Part shown: positions 8,300 to 17,967 of the stretch, piece after piece
Layout: each line of letters starts with the position of its first letter
How positions within the stretch are numbered: the first letter of the stretch is position 1
NCBI GenBank assembly: GCA_023413185.1
Contig: JAEZQD010000085.1
Location: forward strand, 1-59,105
Source of the DNA: Bacillota bacterium
GTDB lineage: Bacteria; Bacillota; Clostridia; Oscillospirales; Ruminococcaceae
Direction: 5' to 3'
DNA length: 59,105 bases
Position numbers and translations under genes: made by a program
The notes under the pieces: model-generated
Told to the model about the DNA's origin: nothing
The model's database searches: none
What the model saw: the letters and a program-made list of their open reading frames with translations, nothing else

Positions 8300-8833
8300 T
8301 CATTTAGGCGGGCGCAGCTTGTTGTGAATGAGGCGCGTAATGTAATAGTACGGCACTACGCTGATGGCGGTAAGCCCTATGGTGGGCAATATACGTGTAA
8401 CTAAAAACTGTAAAAGCTCGCTGTAATCCCATAATACATAAAAGAAGAAGAAGTCCAAAAGACCGATTATGAGCGAAAAACCGCCTGCCAGCAGCAACGA
8501 GGTAAACAGGGTAGGGCTCATGGCATAAGAGCAGATAAGCCCCGTCGTGACGCCTACAACAAGCAGCAGTATGGCATAGTAGCCAAACACCGCGTCGGAG
8601 GAACAGCCCCAGAGAATACCCGCCACCGCGGCAAATACCCCGCCCGAAAACTCGTGCTCAAACATCGCGACGCACACAGCAACGGGTATAATCAATACCG
8701 GTCGCAACCCCCACACCGCAAACAGGTAAGGGTTTTGACCAAGCGTATAGGATAGCAGCAAGACAGCGGTATATAATGTCCACTTAAAAACCAGCCTGAG
8801 ATTCTTTTTAAATAATGAGCTTTCCGAAGACAT
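8300..8833 (-). CDS. mreD: Rod shape-determining protein MreD
   Basis: 177-residue membrane protein with five to six hydrophobic helices, of typical MreD length and hydropathy, lying between mreC and PBP2. The sequence itself is poorly conserved, as in the whole family, so position carries weight. The ATG at 8833 has CGGAG 8-9 bases upstream; a TTG six codons earlier lacks a site. Confidence 0.85.
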   Translation of the reverse strand: MSSESSLFKKNLRLVFKWTLYTAVLLLSYTLGQNPYLFAVWGLRPVLIIPVAVCVAMFEHEFSGGVFAAVAGILWGCSSDAVFGYYAILLLVVGVTTGLICSYAMSPTLFTSLLLAGGFSLIIGLLDFFFFYVLWDYSELLQFLVTRILPTIGLTAISVVPYYYITRLIHNKLRPPK

Positions 8834-8895
8834 AGCGGTACTCCGTTTCAATCCAGTGATAAGTTTGTGCCGTCGCAGTCAGCACGCAGGGGGTG

Positions 8896-9768
8896 CTATT
8901 CCTGCGGGGCGACCTCCTCCGCGTCCTCGCGGGTTTGACCGCGGAACGAGGTGATGACAAATATTTCGCGCACCTTAGCAATATCGGCAGAGGGTACAAC
9001 CTCGGCAAACAGCGAGATGCCGCTCTGCTCCGCCTTTACATCCGCAATGGTGCCGATGATAAGCCCTTTGGGGAAGGTTCCCCCGATGCCCGAGGTGGTG
9101 ATGATGTCGCCTGCCGAAGCGGAACTGTCGCGCGATAGGTAGGTAAGCTTGCACCTGCCCAGCATCGCCAGTGCCAGGTCGCCTGTAATGATGCCGGTAT
9201 CCCTGGTGCGCGCGTCAAACGCACCCACATCGATGCCGGGGTTTAGTAACGTCACTACCTTGCTGTCGGTGTACGACACCTCCGAGATTCTGCCCACCAA
9301 CCCGTCGGGGGTGATAACGGGGTCAAAGACCTTGATGCCGTCTAAAGAGCCTTTGTCTATGGTAAAGGAATAAAAGAAGTCGGTGGGGTCGCGTCCGATG
9401 ACCATGGCGGCCTCGAACACAAAGTCGGGGTTTTGTTCCTTCAGCTCAAGGAACTGGCGGTACTGCTCGTTTTCCGCCTTATAGTTCTCGAAGCTTACCA
9501 TCTGCTCGCGCAGCTTGCGAATCTCGTCGCGCAGCTGCTCGTTTTCTTCCGAGATCTCGTCCGCCAACAGGATGCGCTCAAAAAAGCCCGTGGCAGACTC
9601 GGAGATCGAGACCGAGAACCTCTGTATAGGACCCAGCAGCGCGCCGACAGAGCCGGACAAAAAGTTCGCCATACCGCTGTTTACGGCAGTATAAACCATA
9701 AACCCAAACAGCAGCGCGGCAATGCCCAGCAGAATTTTAAACTTTTTGCTTGCAAAAAATTCCTTCAA
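8896..9768 (-). CDS. mreC: Rod shape-determining protein MreC
   Basis: 290 residues: short cytoplasmic tail, one membrane helix (about 11-32), a coiled coil (about 70-105, EENEQLRDEIRKLREQM) and a two-lobed beta-barrel domain ending in VREIFVI. MreC is the periplasmic-side scaffold linking MreB and MreD to PBP2. The start is TTG at 9768 with GGAGG eight bases upstream; the longer frame to 9900 has no site. The C-terminus is acidic and disordered. Confidence 0.9.
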   Translation of the reverse strand: MKEFFASKKFKILLGIAALLFGFMVYTAVNSGMANFLSGSVGALLGPIQRFSVSISESATGFFERILLADEISEENEQLRDEIRKLREQMVSFENYKAENEQYRQFLELKEQNPDFVFEAAMVIGRDPTDFFYSFTIDKGSLDGIKVFDPVITPDGLVGRISEVSYTDSKVVTLLNPGIDVGAFDARTRDTGIITGDLALAMLGRCKLTYLSRDSSASAGDIITTSGIGGTFPKGLIIGTIADVKAEQSGISLFAEVVPSADIAKVREIFVITSFRGQTREDAEEVAPQE

Positions 9769-9990
9769 GGAAGTTCCCTCCGGCAGATATGCGGTAACGG
9801 GTGGCATACCTGCTATCGCTAATTCACTTTGGTAAACAGATGTCGGCAAGCCAAAACGGACCGCAGCAGCAAACACAGCAGCGGACCGTAGGATAAACAA
9901 TGTCGGTGTATCAACCCGTTATTCTCTATCGGATATCAACATACAAAGGATGTACCATAATACATAAAAGGATTCGGGTTGGCAAAGCGA

Positions 9991-11016
9991 TTATCTGAAC
10001 GCACCCATGCGCTCATCGTCGCTGAGTATCTGGTTGAATCTCGGCGAGCTGTCAAGCACCATGCCGGTGCCAAGCGCAACGCAATCCAGGGGGTTGTCCG
10101 CGATGTATACGGGTATGCCCGTCTCCCTGTGCACCAGCTCGTCGAGCCCGCGCAGCAGCGCGCCGCCGCCCGTTAGCGTAATGCCGTGGTCGATAATATC
10201 CGCCGAAAGCTCGGGCGGGGTCTTTTCAAGGGTGGTCTTAATGACCTCAATAATGGTCTCGAGCGGCTCGCGCAGCGCCTCGCGAATCTCCTCGGAGGAT
10301 ACAATCACATTCTTGGGCAGCCCGTCCACCAGGTTGCGCCCCTTAATCTCGACGCTTTCCTCACCTTCGTAGGGGAAGGCAGAACCGATTTCAATCTTCA
10401 AATCCTCGGCGGTTCGCTCGCCAATCAGGACGTTGTAGCGTTTTTTTATGTAGGAGACGATGCATCCGTCAAACATATCGCCGCCGATGCGCGCGCTCTT
10501 TGCGGCGACAATGCCGCCCAACGAGATAACCGCCACCTCGGTGGTTCCGCCGCCGATATCCACCACCATGTTACCGGTAGCCTCGGCAATGGGCAGACCG
10601 GCACCGATTGCTGCCGCCATCGGCTCCTCGATGATGTAGACATGCCGTGCGCCCGCCTTCAGCGTCGCTTCCTTTACGGCGCGGCGTTCCACGGGGGTAA
10701 CACCCGACGGAATGCAGATGACAACGCGCGGTTTTGCAAACAGCTTGCCCGCAAACACCTTTTTAATAAAGATCTGCAGCATGCTTGCCGTGATGTCAAA
10801 GTCGGCGATGACGCCGTCCTTGAGCGGACGAATGGCAATGATGGAACCGGGCGTGCGTCCGATTACCTCCTTGGCCTCGGCACCCACGTATTTGACGGTA
10901 TCGGTACGGGTATCCACCGCAACCACAGAAGGCTCGCGCATAATAATGCCCTTACCCTTCATAAATACCAGCGTATTTGCCGTGCCCAAATCAATTCCAA
11001 TATCTTTTGAAAACAT
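9991..11016 (-). CDS. mreB: Rod shape-determining protein MreB
   Basis: 341-residue actin-like ATPase, full family length. Phosphate-binding motifs DIGIDLGTANT near the N-terminus and VVDIGGGTTEVAV in the middle; GGGALLRGLD near the C-terminus is the adenosine site. It forms membrane filaments that steer lateral cell-wall synthesis. AAAGGGG precedes the ATG at 11016; an in-frame extension to 11112 reads through the leader and is not used. 222 bases without a gene separate it from mreC. Confidence 0.96.
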   Translation of the reverse strand: MFSKDIGIDLGTANTLVFMKGKGIIMREPSVVAVDTRTDTVKYVGAEAKEVIGRTPGSIIAIRPLKDGVIADFDITASMLQIFIKKVFAGKLFAKPRVVICIPSGVTPVERRAVKEATLKAGARHVYIIEEPMAAAIGAGLPIAEATGNMVVDIGGGTTEVAVISLGGIVAAKSARIGGDMFDGCIVSYIKKRYNVLIGERTAEDLKIEIGSAFPYEGEESVEIKGRNLVDGLPKNVIVSSEEIREALREPLETIIEVIKTTLEKTPPELSADIIDHGITLTGGGALLRGLDELVHRETGIPVYIADNPLDCVALGTGMVLDSSPRFNQILSDDERMGAFR

Positions 11017-11132
11017 GTTTTTCCCCTTTCGGCCCAAAATTGGCCAACCCTCATGGATGTATATTCTCGTTATCTCAAAAAGCGAAGTTGTCAAACTTAA
11101 AAGAAGGAGCAAGCAGGACCGTTGCAGATACT

Positions 11133-11161
11133 ATTATAACGCCTTGGGTCTTTTTACTCAA
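11133..11161 (-). promoter_or_regulatory. Promoter of the mreB operon
   Basis: Minus strand TTGAGT (11156-11161), 17-base spacer, TATAAT (11133-11138). The -35 element overlaps the last codons of maf, so mreB can be expressed independently of the upstream genes. Confidence 0.65.
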
Positions 11162-11720
11162 TAGATATTTTAAACAATTCCAATTTTCTGGAAACCTCCG
11201 CCACCGGCAGCCCCATTACGGTGAAAAAATCTCCATCGATGCGTCGGCACAACAGGCTACCGTACCCCTGTATGCCGTAGGCGCCCGCCTTGTCAAACGG
11301 CTCGCCGGTGTCCACGTAGCGGGTGATGTCCTCGTCGCTTAGGTGGTAAAAGAACACCTCGGTACGGCTGTAAAACTGCTCGATGCCCCCTCTTGCCGCA
11401 AAGCACACACCGGTGTAAACAAAGTGGCTGCGCCCCGAGAGCATACGCAGCATATCGCAGGCATCCTCGCGATCGCGCGGCTTGCCTAGGATGTGATCAT
11501 CCACCGCAACCACCGTGTCGCTGCCTATTATAACCGCGTCGGGATGGTTTGCAAGCACCGAGCACGCCTTGATCCGCGCCAGCTCCATTACAAGCTCATG
11601 GTGCGCAAGCAGCTCGTCCACAACCTCCTCCTCGCAGGAGGGGATGACGGAAAAGTCTGAGGTTACGTAGCGCAAAAGTTCAGCCCTTCTGGGCGAGGCG
11701 GAGGCAAGTATCAGCTTCAT
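11154..11720 (-). CDS. maf: Maf family nucleoside triphosphate pyrophosphatase
   Basis: 188 residues. Maf proteins hydrolyse dTTP/UTP or modified nucleotides to monophosphates and have been linked to septum formation. Visible motifs: LILASASPRRAELL at the N-terminus, the conserved IIGSDTVV and the KPRDREDA loop, and YGIQGYGSLL near the C-terminus. AAGGA precedes the ATG by about 10 bases. The maf-mreB order is widely conserved in Firmicutes. Confidence 0.93.
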   Translation of the reverse strand: MKLILASASPRRAELLRYVTSDFSVIPSCEEEVVDELLAHHELVMELARIKACSVLANHPDAVIIGSDTVVAVDDHILGKPRDREDACDMLRMLSGRSHFVYTGVCFAARGGIEQFYSRTEVFFYHLSDEDITRYVDTGEPFDKAGAYGIQGYGSLLCRRIDGDFFTVMGLPVAEVSRKLELFKISIE

Positions 11721-11782
11721 AGAGCAACGTTCCTTTTTACGATATCATAGTATATAACGAGCAAGACCTGCCCTGCACGTCA

Positions 11783-12052
11783 TTACAGCCGCTTGAGCAA
11801 AGGCTTGTACAAAAAGAGTGCTGCCACAAGCAGAATAATCTGCGCGATGTTGATGCTAAGGGTAAGCCCCAGCGCCACGCTCACAACAGATAGGTCGAGG
11901 ATAAACGGCTGCGAAACGGGGATGCCCATCGAAACGGTGTACGCGAGCCACGAAAGCGCCGAGATGCCCTCAAACACCCTGCCCGCAAAATCCCCGAGCA
12001 GCACCGCGCACAAGAACAGCAGTAAGGCGATAAAGATACGCTTTGCCTTCAT
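11783..12052 (-). CDS. Small DUF4321-type membrane protein
   Basis: 89 residues: an N-terminal Lys/Arg start, two hydrophobic segments (about 5-25 and 55-85), a GVFEGISALSWL-like middle and a basic tail. Size, topology and its place next to maf match the clostridial DUF4321 family, which has no known role. AGGT/GGAGG-like bases precede the ATG. Likely cotranscribed with dut and maf. Confidence 0.7.
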   Translation of the reverse strand: MKAKRIFIALLLFLCAVLLGDFAGRVFEGISALSWLAYTVSMGIPVSQPFILDLSVVSVALGLTLSINIAQIILLVAALFLYKPLLKRL

Positions 12053-12121
12053 GGGTACCTCCGTCTGTCCTTTTGAAAGGACGTCTAAATTAGTCAGAGC
12101 GTGCGCCTGCGTGGGGCAGGC

Positions 12122-12559
12122 TTATCTGCCGGTGGAGCCAAAGCCCCCGGAACCGCGTGGGGTGTCGCCCAGCGTGTCGCACTCCACAATCTCGGGCAGA
12201 ACAACGGGCGCGATAATCATCTGCGCGATGCGCTCGCCGTTTTGGATGGTGTAGGGCTCGCTGCTGTGGTTTGTCAGCCCCACAATCACCTCGCCCCTGT
12301 AATCGCTGTCGATTACCCCAACGCAGTTGCTGGGCGCAATGCCGAACTTAATGGCAAGCCCGCTGCGCGCGTACACAAACGCGGCGTAGTCGGGGCAGGG
12401 CAGCGCAACCGCAATGCCGGTGGGGATGCGCACCAGCCCGCCCGGTCGCACGGTAACAGGCTCATCGAGCAGGGCGTACAGGTCATGTCCGGCGCTGCCT
12501 TCGGTTGCACGACGGGGCAGTACCGCACCGTCACGCAGTCGTTTTACACATAGCTTCAA
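12122..12559 (-). CDS. dut: dUTP diphosphatase
   Basis: 145-residue trimeric dUTPase converting dUTP to dUMP and pyrophosphate. Motifs in order: GSAGHDLYA (1), ARSGLAIKFGI (2), GVIDSDYRGEV (3), NGERIAQMI (4) and the C-terminal RGSGGFGSTG (5) that closes over the active site. AAGGGAG is nine bases from the TTG at 12559, which gives the usual MKLxVKRL start. A GTG at 12568 would sit right against that site and overlap the preceding remnant's stop. Confidence 0.93.
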   Translation of the reverse strand: MKLCVKRLRDGAVLPRRATEGSAGHDLYALLDEPVTVRPGGLVRIPTGIAVALPCPDYAAFVYARSGLAIKFGIAPSNCVGVIDSDYRGEVIVGLTNHSSEPYTIQNGERIAQMIIAPVVLPEIVECDTLGDTPRGSGGFGSTGR

Positions 12560-12564
12560 TACGC

Positions 12565-12733
12565 TCACTCTCCCTTGGTCGGTTCATAGTGGTAGACGTG
12601 GGGCGGGGTTGACCGGTACTCGCAAACCGAGGCGATTTTATCCTCGTCGTCAAACACAAACCACGAAACCCCGTCAAAGCCGTCGATAATTTTGTTGTAT
12701 TCACATTCAAAATACCAGCGGCATAAACGATTG
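12565..12733 (-). pseudogene. C-terminal remnant of an NTF2-like (SnoaL-like) protein
   Basis: Immediately after the U32 peptidase stop, a frame of about 55 codons without a usable start reads RWYFECEYN then IDGFDGVSWFVFDDEDKIAS and ends HVYHYEP. From memory this matches the last 50 residues of clostridial nuclear transport factor 2-like proteins (W-FEC, IDGFDGVS, EF-GKI, HYYPYE). The N-terminal half is missing, as if replaced by the end of the U32 gene. The intact frame and the ribosome site for dut within its tail may be why it persists. Confidence 0.55.
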
Positions 12734-14809
12734 CTACAATACGCCGCGGTAATACAGCCCGCGGGTAAACTCCTCCGGCGGCGCGCCGCCCGTTTGGTAG
12801 CTGTCAATCACCCCTGCGGCCTCGTCCGCCGCCTCGTCGGTAAACAGCAAGGTGATAAAGTCAAGCCCCCGCAGCTCGGGCAGGCGGTCGGTGAGATACA
12901 ACGTGCGGCAGTTAAAGATCTCGCTTGCGGCACCCTCGCACGCAACCCAAAAGCGGTTGTTTAGGCGGTCGAACAGATAGCCGCCCCGTGAGCCGCACGA
13001 CTTGCAGGTTCTTGTGTGGTTGAGCGGGCAGCAGCGCACCAGCATAAGCGGCAGCCTGCCGTACGCGATAATGCCACGCGGCAGCTCACCCGTCAGGGCG
13101 CGTACGTGCCCAAGGTCAAGCTCGACAGAAAGCTCGGTATCCTTAAGCCCAAACCCGCGCAGCTCCTCCAGAGAAAGCGAGTTTGTGGTGTTTAACGAGT
13201 ACCCGCCGAACAGCTGCATCCCCAGACGATGTCCAAGCTCTATCGCGCCAAGGCCCGGGGTGTACAGCTTGTCTACACCAAGGTCTTTAACCTTTTGCAG
13301 CTGCTGCGCTAGGGCAGCCTCCTGCCCGAACAGCCCGCGCGGGGGGCAAGCAATCACCTTATGCAGCACCGGCGCAAGCTGATCTGAATGCGACAGAATC
13401 TCGTCCACCGACAGGTACAGCGCCTCGAGCGCGTCCAAACGGTCAAGCGGAATCTGGTCAAAGCGGCGAAACCGCGCGCGCAGGGCAGGCTGGGGTTGGT
13501 CGTCGCGCTTTTTCAACCGAACAGTGGTGGGTACCGGCAGCACATCCCGGTTCATTGGTTGGGTGCGCAGGGCGGTCAGCTGCTCGGCGCAGTCGCGGCG
13601 CAGGGCGTTAATCCAGGCGTTTGGCACCATCAGCGTCTCGTCGATGTCAAACGAAATATCCCGCGGGTAAAACGGTGTTCCGCCCAGCTTTTCTATCGCG
13701 CCACGCGCCCGCACCGCGTCGGTGGGGCTGTTTACCGCAATCTCGGGTATCTCCCCGAGCGCGACGGCGCGGTTGCCGTCTTCATCTGCGGCGGTAAGCG
13801 ATACCCGCTGCCCCGCCTTTTGGGTATATAAAAAATCCACCGCGACGCGGGGTGTTTGTCGGTCATACAGGCGCGCAAGGTCTTTTAGTACGCCCTGCGC
13901 CGCCGTGACGTCCTCTTTTTCGCGGGTGCCGAACATATCGGCGCCGCGCTTTGCCTCATAGTAGCCCGCGGTAAAGCCGCTGCGCGAAAACACCGCCTGA
14001 AGCTGAGACAGCTGCGCGTCCATGAGTGTGCCGCTACGGGAGGACACACACGCGCTGACCGACGCGGCTACATATTCGGGTCGCTTGAGCCTGCCCTCAA
14101 TCTTAACGGAGCTAACCCCGATTGCGGCAAGGGCGGGGATCTCCTTTACAATCGAAAGGTCCTTTAACGAAAGCCCACACGCACCGTCGCCGCGGTTCGC
14201 GCCAAAGGGTAGGCGGCAGGGCTGGGCGCACTGTCCGCGGTTGCCGCTGCGCCTGCCTGCCACAGCACTCATATAGCACTGACCGGACACCGACATGCAC
14301 AGCGCGCCATGTACAAACACCTCGGTTTCGATGGTGCAGCCCGACGTGATGTCACGCAGCTCGTCATACGAAAGCTCCCGCGCGAGAATCACGCGCGAAA
14401 ACCCAAGTTTTTGCAAAAAAAGAGCGCCCGAAAGCGTGTGCACCGACATCTGGGTAGAGCCGTGCAGGGGCATGGAGGGGCAGATCTCCTTTACAAGCGA
14501 CGCAACCCCCAGGTCCTGAACAATCATGGCGTCCACACCCGCCTCCGCTGCCTTTGCTATGAGTGCGGCGGCGGCAGAAAGCTCGCGGTCAAACAGCAGG
14601 GTATTCAGGGCAAGGTAAAGCTTTGCGCCGTGCAGGTGGCAGCTCGCCGCTGCATCGCGCAGGGCGTCTGCGGTAAAGTTCTCGGCCGAGCCGCGTGCGG
14701 AAAAAGAGGTTGCGCCGACGTATACCGCGTCTGCGCCGCACCGCAGTGCCGCATTGAGCGCATCGGGACCGCCCGCCGGGGCGAGTATCTCAGGTTTATT
14801 CATATTCAT
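12734..14809 (-). CDS. U32 family peptidase with C-terminal DUF3656 domain
   Basis: 691 residues. The N-terminal U32 domain starts PEILAPAGGPDAL and includes VHGALCMSVSGQCYMS and GNRGQCAQPCR, conserved cysteine-containing segments of the family; a middle DUF3656-like region and a second half follow. Some relatives degrade collagen or act in tRNA/ubiquinone hydroxylation (RlhA, TrhP), so peptidase activity is a family label only. The ATG at 14809 directly follows the zapA stop; a second ATG at 14803 is equally possible. Probably coupled to zapA. Confidence 0.88.
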   Translation of the reverse strand: MNMNKPEILAPAGGPDALNAALRCGADAVYVGATSFSARGSAENFTADALRDAAASCHLHGAKLYLALNTLLFDRELSAAAALIAKAAEAGVDAMIVQDLGVASLVKEICPSMPLHGSTQMSVHTLSGALFLQKLGFSRVILARELSYDELRDITSGCTIETEVFVHGALCMSVSGQCYMSAVAGRRSGNRGQCAQPCRLPFGANRGDGACGLSLKDLSIVKEIPALAAIGVSSVKIEGRLKRPEYVAASVSACVSSRSGTLMDAQLSQLQAVFSRSGFTAGYYEAKRGADMFGTREKEDVTAAQGVLKDLARLYDRQTPRVAVDFLYTQKAGQRVSLTAADEDGNRAVALGEIPEIAVNSPTDAVRARGAIEKLGGTPFYPRDISFDIDETLMVPNAWINALRRDCAEQLTALRTQPMNRDVLPVPTTVRLKKRDDQPQPALRARFRRFDQIPLDRLDALEALYLSVDEILSHSDQLAPVLHKVIACPPRGLFGQEAALAQQLQKVKDLGVDKLYTPGLGAIELGHRLGMQLFGGYSLNTTNSLSLEELRGFGLKDTELSVELDLGHVRALTGELPRGIIAYGRLPLMLVRCCPLNHTRTCKSCGSRGGYLFDRLNNRFWVACEGAASEIFNCRTLYLTDRLPELRGLDFITLLFTDEAADEAAGVIDSYQTGGAPPEEFTRGLYYRGVL

Positions 14810-15160
14810 TCAGTAGCCGACCGTTTGGTCGTGCCTGCTAAGCTCCTTTTTTAATCGATCCAGTTCTTTTCGCAGCTCGGTTACCTCATTGCGGCTGCGC
14901 GATGCGTCCTCAAGGTAATCCTTAATCTGGCTACGCAGGTTTTCCGCTCCGGTGTTGGTGTGGTTTAGCTCATCGAGCGTATCCATGCAGCACAAAAGCA
15001 ATGCCTTGGTCATGGACAGGTTGGAGTTTTGCTGCATCATACGCTCCACAATGTTGCTGATATACTCACCAAGGCTGGCAACATATGCGGGGTCTTCCGC
15101 CGTCGAGATATAGTAGTTGGTACCGCAGATGCAAAGCTTCACCGTATTTACAGGTTCCAT
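14810..15160 (-). CDS. zapA: Cell division protein ZapA
   Basis: 116 residues. The N-terminal globular part has the family pattern VKLCICGTNYYIS, followed by a long coiled coil (about 70-112) of the kind that tetramerises and bundles FtsZ filaments at the division ring. GGAGG lies 11 bases before the ATG at 15160; an in-frame upstream ATG at 15178 has no site. It heads the minus-strand series of division and shape genes. Confidence 0.85.
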   Translation of the reverse strand: MEPVNTVKLCICGTNYYISTAEDPAYVASLGEYISNIVERMMQQNSNLSMTKALLLCCMDTLDELNHTNTGAENLRSQIKDYLEDASRSRNEVTELRKELDRLKKELSRHDQTVGY

Positions 15161-15361
15161 ACAGTCCACTTCCTCCAATCGCCGTTTGTCGCGTTTCGTT
15201 TTTTATTCATTGCAACAGAAACACTCACAATGAAGACATATATTATAGTATAATTCATTTTGGTGTATTATGAAAGAGCTAAAGCGGACAATTGCGGTTA
15301 TTTTTACAGAAAGTTATGAAGAATCAAAGGATTATTTTACGTCGGCAGTATGCGCTTGCGT

Positions 15362-15391
15362 TTGCAAAGGGTACCGAAAATATTGTATAAT
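15362..15391 (+). promoter_or_regulatory. Promoter of glgP
   Basis: TTGCAA (15362-15367), 18-base spacer, TATAAT (15386-15391). The roughly 145-base leader holds an inverted repeat GGGTGC (15456-15461)/GCACCC (15495-15500). The remaining part of this 383-base gap (15161-15361) probably carries the zapA promoter: minus-strand TTCATA, 16 bases, TATACT near 15248-15275, a weak match. Confidence 0.6.
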
Positions 15392-15543
15392 GGTACTGTT
15401 TAAAAAACTACATTTCTGTTAATTTGAAGTAGCGGAATGTCGCGCGCCGTCGAATGGGTGCACCGCGATTGGGCTTACGCTTCGTTGTTCGGTCGCACCC
15501 GATACATAACCCTGACCATATCGAAAGGATAGTGTAATATACT

Positions 15544-17934
15544 ATGGATGCTCTATTTACTCCAACTCAACTTCGCTCTATGATTGAACTAAAACTGCAA
15601 AACGAGTTTTCGGTCACCCCCGCCCAGGCTTCGGATGAACTGTTTTACAAGGCACTGGCTCTGGTTGTGCGGGAGACCCTTGCCGACAAACGCCGCCATT
15701 TTGCGGCAAAGGTAGACGGCAAGGGCGCAAAGCGGGTGTACTACCTGTGCATGGAGTTCCTGCTCGGGCGCTCGCTGAAAAACAACCTCTATAACCTCGG
15801 CATCGAAACGGTGGCGGGCGAGGTGCTTGCGCAGATGGGCGTGGAGCTGGAAAACCTGTATGAGCACGAGCCGGATGCGGGGCTTGGCAACGGGGGTCTA
15901 GGCAGGCTTGCCGCCTGCTTTTTGGACTCGCTCGCGTCGCTGGACTACCCCGCCACGGGGTACTCGATCTTGTATGAATACGGCATATTCAAGCAGCGCA
16001 TCATCGACGGCTGGCAGACCGAGCTGCCCGACAACTGGCTGCCCGGCGGTGATATCTGGCTGGTAGAACGCCGCGACCAGGCGGTGGACGTCCGCTTTGA
16101 CGGCGAGATTAAGGATAGCTGGCAGGACGGCTACCACGAGGTTCGCCATGTAAACTATGTTACCGTTAAGGCAATACCTTGTGATATGTACCTTTCGGGC
16201 TTTCACTCCGAGGGCGTTAGCAAGCTGCGCCTATGGAAGGCGGTAAGCCCCGGGCTTGATATGGAGCTGTTTAACAAGGGCGACTACCTGCGCGCCATGG
16301 GGCAGAACTCGATGGCGGAGGTCATCAGCAAGGTGCTGTACCCCAACGACAACCACCTAGAGGGCAAAAGCCTGCGCCTGCGTCAGCAGTATTTTATGTG
16401 CGCGGCGTCGGTCGCGGACATCTGCCGTAAGCACCTTATGACTTACGGCACGCTCGAGAACCTGCCCGAGAAGGTCGCCATACACATCAACGACACGCAC
16501 CCCGCCCTCGCCATCCCCGAGCTGATGCGCATTCTGCTCGACGAATGCGGCTACTCGTGGGAGAAGGCATGGAAGCTTGTGACGGGCACGTTTGCCTACA
16601 CCAACCACACCGTAATGAGCGAGGCGCTCGAGGTATGGGGCGAGGATCTGTTCCGCGCCACCCTGCCGCGTATCTGGCAGATCGTACACGAAATCAACGA
16701 GCGATGCTGCCGCGCGCTGTTTGAACAGACGGGGGATATGGCGAAGGTCGGGCGCATGGCGGTGGTGGCAAACCATCAGGTGCGCATGGCAAACCTGTCG
16801 GTGCTTGCCGGTCATTCGGTCAACGGCGTGTCGCGCATCCATTCTCAAATACTCAAGGACAGCGTGTTTCATGACTTTTACACCGTCATGCCCGAGAAGT
16901 TTTGCAACGTAACCAACGGCATTGCGTCAAGGCGTTGGCTGTACCAGTCCAACAAGCCGCTGACGGCACTGTTAAACGAGCTGATCGGTGACGGCTATAT
17001 CAAGGATACGGCGCAGCTTAGCAGGGTAAAGGGTTATGAAAACAACCCCGAGGTGCTAAGTCGCCTTGCCGCCGTCAAACGCGAAAACAAGGAGGCGTTT
17101 GCGCGATATATACACGAGAGCACCGGCGTAGCCTTAAACTGCGACTCGATCTTTGACGTGCAGGTCAAGCGTCTGCACGAGTATAAGCGCCAGCACCTGA
17201 ATGCGCTGCACATCATCACCCAGTACCAGTGGCTGCTTGAAAACCCCGACGCGAATTTTGTGCCACGCACCTATATCTTCGGCGCAAAGGCGGCGCCCGG
17301 CTACTACCTTGCAAAGCAGATTATCCGCTTAATCTGCACCCTGTCCAAGGAGCTTGAGCAGGACAGCCGCCTGCGCGACAAGCTGCGCATCTTGTATCTG
17401 GAGGATTACCGCGTTACGTTGTCCGAGCTTCTGATGCCGGCGAGCGAGATATCCGAGCAGATCTCCCTTGCGGGAACCGAGGCGTCGGGCACCGGCAACA
17501 TGAAGCTGATGCTAAACGGCGCGGTGACACTGGGCACGCTGGACGGCGCGAATATCGAGATTAAGGACGCGTGCGGCGACGACAACATCATTGTGTTCGG
17601 CATGACCGCCGAGGAGGTTTTGGCCCGGCGCGAGGGCTACTCGCCCGCCGAGGTATACGCGGCAAACGACACCGTCCGCCGCGCGGTAGACCTGCTGACG
17701 ACGGGCATCGGCGGCAACACGTTTGAAGAGTTAGCCCACTCGCTTAAAACCATCGACCCGTATATGGTGCTTACCGACTTTGACGGCTACGCAAAGGCGC
17801 AGCGGTACGCGCAGGAGTGCTATACCGAGCAAAACAGGTGGCAGCGCATGTCGCTTGCCAACATCGCGGGGGCGGGGCTGTTTTCCGCCGACCGTTCGAT
17901 AGAGGAGTACGCAAAGGGCATCTGGCGGCTGTAA
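15544..17934 (+). CDS. glgP: Glycogen/starch phosphorylase
   Basis: 796 residues, cleaving alpha-1,4 glucan with phosphate to release glucose-1-phosphate, PLP-dependent. N-terminal YYLCMEFLLGRSL, the GNGGLGRLAACFLDS glycine loop, and the PLP site EASGTGNMKLMLNG (Lys about 653) followed by GTLDGANIE are all canonical. GAAAGGA precedes the ATG. It is unlinked to the glg biosynthetic operon at 50-57 kb but completes the storage cycle with it. Confidence 0.96.
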   Translation: MDALFTPTQLRSMIELKLQNEFSVTPAQASDELFYKALALVVRETLADKRRHFAAKVDGKGAKRVYYLCMEFLLGRSLKNNLYNLGIETVAGEVLAQMGVELENLYEHEPDAGLGNGGLGRLAACFLDSLASLDYPATGYSILYEYGIFKQRIIDGWQTELPDNWLPGGDIWLVERRDQAVDVRFDGEIKDSWQDGYHEVRHVNYVTVKAIPCDMYLSGFHSEGVSKLRLWKAVSPGLDMELFNKGDYLRAMGQNSMAEVISKVLYPNDNHLEGKSLRLRQQYFMCAASVADICRKHLMTYGTLENLPEKVAIHINDTHPALAIPELMRILLDECGYSWEKAWKLVTGTFAYTNHTVMSEALEVWGEDLFRATLPRIWQIVHEINERCCRALFEQTGDMAKVGRMAVVANHQVRMANLSVLAGHSVNGVSRIHSQILKDSVFHDFYTVMPEKFCNVTNGIASRRWLYQSNKPLTALLNELIGDGYIKDTAQLSRVKGYENNPEVLSRLAAVKRENKEAFARYIHESTGVALNCDSIFDVQVKRLHEYKRQHLNALHIITQYQWLLENPDANFVPRTYIFGAKAAPGYYLAKQIIRLICTLSKELEQDSRLRDKLRILYLEDYRVTLSELLMPASEISEQISLAGTEASGTGNMKLMLNGAVTLGTLDGANIEIKDACGDDNIIVFGMTAEEVLARREGYSPAEVYAANDTVRRAVDLLTTGIGGNTFEELAHSLKTIDPYMVLTDFDGYAKAQRYAQECYTEQNRWQRMSLANIAGAGLFSADRSIEEYAKGIWRL

Positions 17935-17967
17935 TACCCGGAGTATCAGAGAAGGGAGAGGGCTACT

